Shown here one piece after another: positions 5,609 through 5,719 of a stretch of 5,719 nucleotides of DNA. The translations under genes and the position numbers were made by a program. Source of the stretch: Desulfobacula sp. (GTDB taxonomy: Bacteria > Desulfobacterota > Desulfobacteria > Desulfobacterales > Desulfobacteraceae); NCBI GenBank assembly GCA_023139225.1, contig JAGLNZ010000738.1, forward strand, positions 1-5,719, written 5' to 3'. The notes below the pieces were generated by a model. The model was not told the origin of the DNA. It saw nothing but the letters and a program-made list of their open reading frames with translations, and searched no databases. Numbering within the stretch: position 1 is the first letter of the stretch; each line of letters starts with the position of its first letter.

Positions 5609-5719
5609 TAGTGCAGAATCAAAATTTTCAAAATGATTCTTCCCCGAAAAATTGGAGACAAAGTTAAGCTATTCTGGGGTAGACTTATGAAGCAGTAAAA
5701 AAGCGTTTATATTGTCTAT
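5609..5719. other. Non-coding stretch downstream of the GntR gene, with an inverted repeat
   Basis: No gene is supported in these 111 bases. At 5615-5640, AGAATCA and TGATTCT form perfect 7-bp arms around 12 bp, within which TTTT-C-AAAA could pair further. It could be the hairpin ending the regulator transcript, but it is A/T-rich and no U tract follows on the plus strand (TCCCCG comes next), so it is not a standard intrinsic terminator. The only nearby ATG (5687) runs to a stop after three codons. Confidence 0.4.

Noticed and set aside
5335..5661. Minus-strand open frame of 108 codons
   Set aside because: It is antisense to the FCD domain of the GntR gene, which keeps its key residues in the plus-strand frame.
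5642..5679. CCCC and GGGG blocks 30 bp apart as terminal repeats of a mobile element
   Set aside because: Only four bases match cleanly, no transposase is visible and no target duplication can be identified.
1..5719. CRISPR array, tRNA, rRNA or phage genes
   Set aside because: No regularly spaced repeats, no tRNA-like cloverleaf noticed by eye and no phage structural or integrase proteins are present; nearly all the sequence is covered by the six genes.

Overview
The window looks like a bacterial accessory metabolic locus. It holds five tightly packed genes on the minus strand and one divergent regulator on the plus strand. The moderate G+C, strong Shine-Dalgarno sites and protein style would fit a Gram-negative anaerobe of the Desulfobacterota (a Desulfobacula- or Desulfobacter-like sulfate reducer). 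That placement is an impression from sequence style, not a demonstrated assignment.

Layout, reading the minus strand from right to left: a periplasmic substrate-binding protein of the nitrate/sulfonate/taurine type (4608-3583), its ABC ATPase (3579-2737), the inner-membrane permease (2756-1854), a NIF3/DUF34-like putative metalloprotein (1857-811), and a FAD-dependent oxidoreductase with a four-cysteine cluster (780 to beyond the left edge). Successive genes are separated by 3 bp, overlap by 20 bp, overlap by 4 bp, and are separated by 30 bp. This is the signature of one co-transcribed, translationally coupled operon. The operon continues out of the window, because the oxidoreductase has no stop codon here.

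On the plus strand, a GntR-family regulator with an FCD ligand-binding domain (4880-5608) is transcribed away from the operon. The 271 bp between the two start codons is AT-rich and contains plausible regulatory structure. There are back-to-back TTGACA hexamers pointing in opposite directions, two identical 15-bp repeats spaced 20 bp apart (each with a perfect 12-bp palindrome) just downstream of the presumed operon promoter, and a 19-bp inverted repeat covering the annotated start codon of the regulator.

The reading I favour is a ligand-inducible uptake and processing system. The GntR/FCD protein senses a small, probably acidic, metabolite and represses the operon and itself. The ABC transporter imports an unidentified small molecule, and the NIF3-like protein and Cys-rich flavoprotein act on it or on a cofactor. 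Neither the substrate nor the reaction can be read from the sequence. The combination of an SsuABC-type importer with a NIF3-like protein and a GidA/FAD_oxidored-like flavoprotein is the part most likely to be undescribed. The last 111 bases hold no gene that I can support.
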